Origin: JAWXBA01 sp048499805
GTDB lineage: Bacteria > Gemmatimonadota > Gemmatimonadetes > Gemmatimonadales > GWC2-71-9
Length of the DNA: 64,000 bases
Assembly: GCA_048499805.1 (NCBI GenBank)
Contig: JASNZF010000009.1
Span: 1-64,000, forward strand
Direction: 5' to 3'
Positions 61,085 to 64,000 of the stretch are shown here, in pieces. The notes under the pieces were generated by a model. The model had not been told where the DNA came from, made no database searches, and saw only the letters and a list, made by a program, of their open reading frames with translations. The position numbers and the translations under genes are program-made. Position 1 is the first letter of the stretch; the number at the start of each line of letters is the position of its first letter.

Positions 61085-61546
61085 GTGACCTCGCCCCTGC
61101 GACTGATCCTTCGCCGCACCCCGGCCACCGGGCAGGCGGGACCCGTCCGCATCCACCTGGACCTGCCGGGCGACCTCGACTGCATCGAGGAGGCCGTGGA
61201 ATTGCTGGTGCTCCACTGCTTCGCCGGCCGGGCGCCGAGTCCCCGGACGGCGTTCCGCCTCCGGGTGACCCTGGCCGAGGCGATGGCCAACGCCATCCAG
61301 GCCGCCCTCCGCTCCGGCAGTGCCCGCCAGGTGTGCGTGGTGGCCGACCTGTACGCCGAGGTGGTGCGCGTCGCCGTCTCGGATCATGGCGAGGGGTTCG
61401 ACCACAGCGCCGCCCCGGACCCCACCCGTCCCGAGGCCCTCGAGCAGGAGTGTGGCCGGGGGCTCTTCCTGATTCGCAACCTTGCCGACCACGTCGAGTT
61501 CAACGACGAGGGGAACACGATCTGGATGACCTTGCCCCGCTCCTGA
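61085..61546 (+). CDS. Anti-sigma regulatory kinase (RsbW/SpoIIAB-like HATPase)
   Basis: 153 aa from GTG 61085. GHKL ATPase: N-box VTLAEAMANAIQAAL, G1 VAVSDHGEGFD, and G2-like ECGRGLFLIRNLAD. It should phosphorylate the STAS protein or sequester a sigma factor. The Asn of the N-box (A-M-A-N-A) is kept. Its stop overlaps the PP2C gene as CTGA. GTG start without a strong ribosome site. Confidence 0.88.
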   Translation: MTSPLRLILRRTPATGQAGPVRIHLDLPGDLDCIEEAVELLVLHCFAGRAPSPRTAFRLRVTLAEAMANAIQAALRSGSARQVCVVADLYAEVVRVAVSDHGEGFDHSAAPDPTRPEALEQECGRGLFLIRNLADHVEFNDEGNTIWMTLPRS

Positions 61547-63108
61547 AGCGGCTTCCCCCCATCCTCGACACCCTTGGCGTCCTGCTCTCCCGGTCCCTCA
61601 CGATCTGGCGTGCGGGGACGAGCGAATGGCTGTCCCTCGACGAGAGCCGGGACGATGGGGTGCCCCCCTGGCCCCCGCGCGAGGGGAGCTATCGCCGCCG
61701 GGGGCGGAGCCATCGACTGGTGCCGGTGGATGAGGTGCCGGGGCTCTGGCTCAGCATCGGACCGGCCATCGTGTCCGAAACCGCGCCTCCCCTGGAGGGG
61801 ATCGCCCAGCTGGTCAGCCGCCTCACCCGCATCGAGCACCAGGCCGACCAGCTCAGCGATGAGCTGACCCGCCGGTACGAGGAGATCGACCTGCTCTATG
61901 GCCTGAGCGAGGTGCTCGGGCGGACCGTGGGGCTGGAGGCGGCCGCGGCGCTGATCGTGCGCGAGGTGAGCGAGGTGGTGGGCGCCCGGCGCGCCTCGAT
62001 CATGGTCTACGATGAACCCTCCGGGACCCTGCGCACCGTCGCCGCCCGCGGGTATCCGGCGGCGCAGCGCCACGCCGTTGCGATCGACGATCCGCGCTCG
62101 GTTGCGGCGCGCGTCTTCCGGGAACGGACCGCGATCGCCGACCGGACCGAGGACGGGCTGCCTACCGGGGAGCGCGGCTACCGCGGCGAGTCCTTCCTGA
62201 GCATCCCGATCTGCTACACCGCCCCGGGCGGCCCGCCACGCTGCGTCGGGGTGATCAATCTCACTGATCGCGCCGGGACCGATGCCTTCAGCCCCGCCAC
62301 GCGGCGGCTGATCGAGGCGGTGGCGTCCCAGATCGGTGCGGCGATCGAGAACGCCCGACTGGTCGTGCTCGACCGGGAACAGCAACGACTCCGGCGCGAC
62401 CTCGAACTGGCCCACGACCTCCAGCGCAAGCTGCTCCCCGATCCCGCGGTCCTCCAGCAGGATGCGGAGGTGGCGGTCCACTTCGCGCCAGCCGAGTCGG
62501 TCGGCGGGGATTTCTACACCTTTTCCCGGCTCGGGCTCGGGTGCGTGAGCGTGATGGTGGGCGACGTTTCCTCCCACGGGTTCTCCGCGGCGCTGATGAT
62601 GGCCACCGTCATCGCGGCGGCGGCGATCCATGGGCCCGGCTCTGTGACCCCGGACGAGACCCTCGCCGCGATGCAGGGAAGCCTGGCCCAGAAGCTCGAT
62701 TCCACCGAGTCCTATCTCACCGTCTTCCATGGGATCCTCGACCCCCTCAATCGCCGCCTCACCTACGCCAACGCGGGGCATCCCCAGGCGTTTCGCATTC
62801 CGGGGAGCGGACCCGCCGAGCGGCTGACCACCACGGCGGCGCCCCTCGGACTGGATCCGGGGCAGCGGGTCACCTCGCGACAGGTGCCCTGGGAACCCGG
62901 GGTCGACCTGCTGTGCGCCTGGAGCGACGGACTCGTCGACGTCCGGGGTCCCGAGGACGAACGGTTCGGCGAGGCCCGGCTGCTGGCCCTGTTGGAAGCG
63001 GCGCGGGCCGAAGCGCCCGAGCGGATCCTGGAGCAGGTGCTAACTGCGATCGAAGCCTTCAGCCTCCACGCCGACGACGATCGCACCCTGCTCATCCTCC
63101 GGATCTGA
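61543..63108 (+). CDS. SpoIIE/RsbU-type PP2C phosphatase with GAF domain, apparent CUG start
   Basis: About 521 aa from CTG 61543. A coiled linker (RIEHQADQLSDELTRRYEEIDLLYGLSEVLG) precedes a GAF domain (residues about 130-275) and a coiled stretch (REQQRLRRDLELAHDLQRKLLPDP), then the PP2C phosphatase: SVGGDFY, VGDVSSHGFSAALMMA, LLCAWSDGLVD and HADDDRTLLIL with the metal-binding Asp residues. It would dephosphorylate the STAS protein in response to a GAF ligand. No ATG or GTG lies near the 5' end in frame before about 61660; CTG 61543 forms a CTGA overlap like other pairs in this run. Confidence 0.88.
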   Translation: MKRLPPILDTLGVLLSRSLTIWRAGTSEWLSLDESRDDGVPPWPPREGSYRRRGRSHRLVPVDEVPGLWLSIGPAIVSETAPPLEGIAQLVSRLTRIEHQADQLSDELTRRYEEIDLLYGLSEVLGRTVGLEAAAALIVREVSEVVGARRASIMVYDEPSGTLRTVAARGYPAAQRHAVAIDDPRSVAARVFRERTAIADRTEDGLPTGERGYRGESFLSIPICYTAPGGPPRCVGVINLTDRAGTDAFSPATRRLIEAVASQIGAAIENARLVVLDREQQRLRRDLELAHDLQRKLLPDPAVLQQDAEVAVHFAPAESVGGDFYTFSRLGLGCVSVMVGDVSSHGFSAALMMATVIAAAAIHGPGSVTPDETLAAMQGSLAQKLDSTESYLTVFHGILDPLNRRLTYANAGHPQAFRIPGSGPAERLTTTAAPLGLDPGQRVTSRQVPWEPGVDLLCAWSDGLVDVRGPEDERFGEARLLALLEAARAEAPERILEQVLTAIEAFSLHADDDRTLLILRI

Positions 63109-63109
63109 G

Positions 63110-63913
63110 GTGGCGCCCGCCAAGAAGCACCTCGGCCAGCACTTCCTCCATGACCCCCGGATCCTGCGCCGGATCGCCGAGGCGGTGCAGGTCGAGCCCG
63201 GGATGAACGTCGTTGAAATTGGTCCCGGCCGCGGCGCACTCACGGCCGAACTGCTGGCCCGGGGCGCCCGGGTCACGGCGATCGAGAAGGACTGCGAGCT
63301 GCTGCCTCTGCTGCGGGAGCGCTTTCCCCAGCTGCGCCTCGCGGAGGGCGATGCCCTTGCGCTTGACTGGCGCGCCCTGAGCGGGGCGGGGGACGGCCCC
63401 CTGGTGATTGCCGGGAACATCCCCTACAACATCACCTCTCCCCTGATCGAGAAGGCCCTTGCCGTCCCCCGACCGGAGCGGGTGGTGTTCCTCGTCCAGC
63501 GCGAGGTCGCCGACCGCCTCGCTGCCCAACCCGGTTCCAAGACCTATGGCGGGCTCACCGTCGGCGTCCAGGCCGTGGCCACCGTCGAGCGCCTGTTCAC
63601 CGTCGTCGCGGGTGCGTTCTCGCCACCCCCGAAGGTCGACTCGGCGTTGATCCGACTGACACCGCTGGCGACCCCCCTGATTCCGGATGCCGAGGCGACG
63701 AGCTTCCGCCGCCTGGTGACGGCGCTCTTCGCCGCCCGCCGCAAGCAGCTGCTCCGGGGGCTCCGGCAGGTCACGGGGTGGGAGGCGGAGCGGGTGGCCG
63801 CCCTCCTGGACCGGGGTGGCCTTACGGCGAGCGACCGGCCCGAGGTGCTCGAGCCGGCGGCGTTCGCGGCATTGCACGCGCAGCTCGTTGACGCGGGGTG
63901 GCGACCCGGATAG
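63110..63913 (+). CDS. rsmA: 16S rRNA dimethyladenosine transferase RsmA (KsgA)
   Basis: 267 aa from GTG 63110, just after the PP2C stop. LGQHFLHDPRILRRIAEAV, VVEIGPGRGALTAELLARG, AGNIPYNITSPLIEKAL (the NxPY-type motif), and the C-terminal recognition region with ALFAARRKQLLRGL. It dimethylates two adjacent adenines of 16S rRNA helix 45. Near-normal length. The rex gene and its operator follow 18 bp downstream. Confidence 0.95.
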   Translation: MAPAKKHLGQHFLHDPRILRRIAEAVQVEPGMNVVEIGPGRGALTAELLARGARVTAIEKDCELLPLLRERFPQLRLAEGDALALDWRALSGAGDGPLVIAGNIPYNITSPLIEKALAVPRPERVVFLVQREVADRLAAQPGSKTYGGLTVGVQAVATVERLFTVVAGAFSPPPKVDSALIRLTPLATPLIPDAEATSFRRLVTALFAARRKQLLRGLRQVTGWEAERVAALLDRGGLTASDRPEVLEPAAFAALHAQLVDAGWRPG

Positions 63914-63915
63914 GT

Positions 63916-63933
63916 TTGTGAAACATTTCACAT
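63916..63933 (+). promoter_or_regulatory. Rex operator
   Basis: TTGTGAA-ACAT-TTCACAT closely matches the Rex consensus TTGTGAA-N4-TTCACAA: an inverted repeat with a 4-bp centre and one mismatch at the final base. It lies directly upstream of the rex start, so Rex is probably autoregulated by the NADH/NAD+ ratio. The half-sites are AT-rich within GC-rich DNA. Confidence 0.85.
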
Positions 63934-63940
63934 GCCACCC

Positions 63941-64000
63941 ATGCGCAAGATCGCCGAATCGACTGTCCGCCGCCTCTCCCTCTACCTCCGCTTCCTGGAA
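63941..64000 (+). CDS. rex: Redox-sensing transcriptional repressor Rex (5' part only)
   Basis: The 20 visible codons from ATG 63941 read RKIAESTVRRLSLYLRFLE after the Met, which fits the N-terminal winged helix of Rex. ATG 63932, in frame, is an alternative but would lie within the operator. The gene continues beyond the window. Rex binds NADH/NAD+ and represses fermentation and respiration genes. The operator just upstream supports the call. Confidence 0.8.
   Translation, partial: MRKIAESTVRRLSLYLRFLE

Overview
The window looks like part of a chromosome from a high-GC, Gram-negative-type soil or freshwater bacterium, most plausibly a member of the Gemmatimonadota. This is inferred from gene content, namely several secreted 6-bladed beta-propeller proteins, recA-recX-alaS order, and an outer-membrane polysaccharide export system with heptose genes, and not from any marker search. 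The first 74 bases are almost pure G and are probably an assembly artefact. The last 60 bases are the start of rex, so the window ends inside a gene.

Layout. (1) 75-8100 is an accessory region with lower coding density. It holds two small Cys-rich secreted proteins, a membrane-anchored DsbA-like thioredoxin, two 6-bladed beta-propeller proteins, a propeller-like lipoprotein, a decayed third propeller fragment, a duplicated 26-bp hairpin, and a MazEF toxin-antitoxin pair bracketed by two long imperfect direct repeats. (2) 8203-20739 is housekeeping: recA, recX, alaS, a PHP-family hydrolase, gmhA, an SDR, an asparaginase, cca, a ZIP transporter, rarA and hflX, mostly joined by 1-8 nt stop/start overlaps. 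(3) 20801-41395 is a surface polysaccharide locus. It contains a WbpB/WlbA-type oxidoreductase, a Wzz-like protein, glycosyltransferases, a glucuronyl C5-epimerase-like protein, Wzy- and Wzx-like membrane proteins, an AsnB-type amidotransferase, a UDP-GlcNAc 2-epimerase, a full PglC-D-E-F-like set for bacillosamine-type sugar synthesis and priming, a six-SLBB outer-membrane export protein, and on the minus strand a heptose kinase with a Wzi-like protein. Two tRNA genes (Ile2-CAT and Val-CAC) sit between the parts. (4) 41727-64000 is housekeeping again: asparaginase II, obg, dprA, hemW, hrcA-dnaJ without grpE/dnaK, prmA, rsmE, a HIT protein, rpsU-yqeY-mutS2-dnaG-zinc ribbon-recJ-rsmD-coaD-pta, a partner-switching module (STAS, anti-sigma kinase, PP2C phosphatase), rsmA, and rex with a Rex operator.

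How the parts work together. The polysaccharide genes describe a lipid-linked (undecaprenyl phosphate) route: PglF/E/D make a diacetamido sugar, PglC primes the lipid, GT4 enzymes extend it, Wzx/Wzy/Wzz-like proteins flip and polymerise it, and the OPX protein plus the Wzi-like protein export or anchor it. GmhA and the HldA-like kinase feed ADP-heptose. In the accessory region, the Cys-rich secreted proteins, the DsbA-like protein and the propellers read as one extracytoplasmic system of unknown role.

Structural themes beyond the genes: several first genes of operons have a TAnnnT box 6-8 nt before the start codon and no Shine-Dalgarno, suggesting leaderless mRNAs. Operon ends carry strand-polar, purine-rich 7-bp repeat arrays, often followed by pyrimidine-rich ones. 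Two genes (hflX and the PP2C phosphatase) appear to use unusual start codons.
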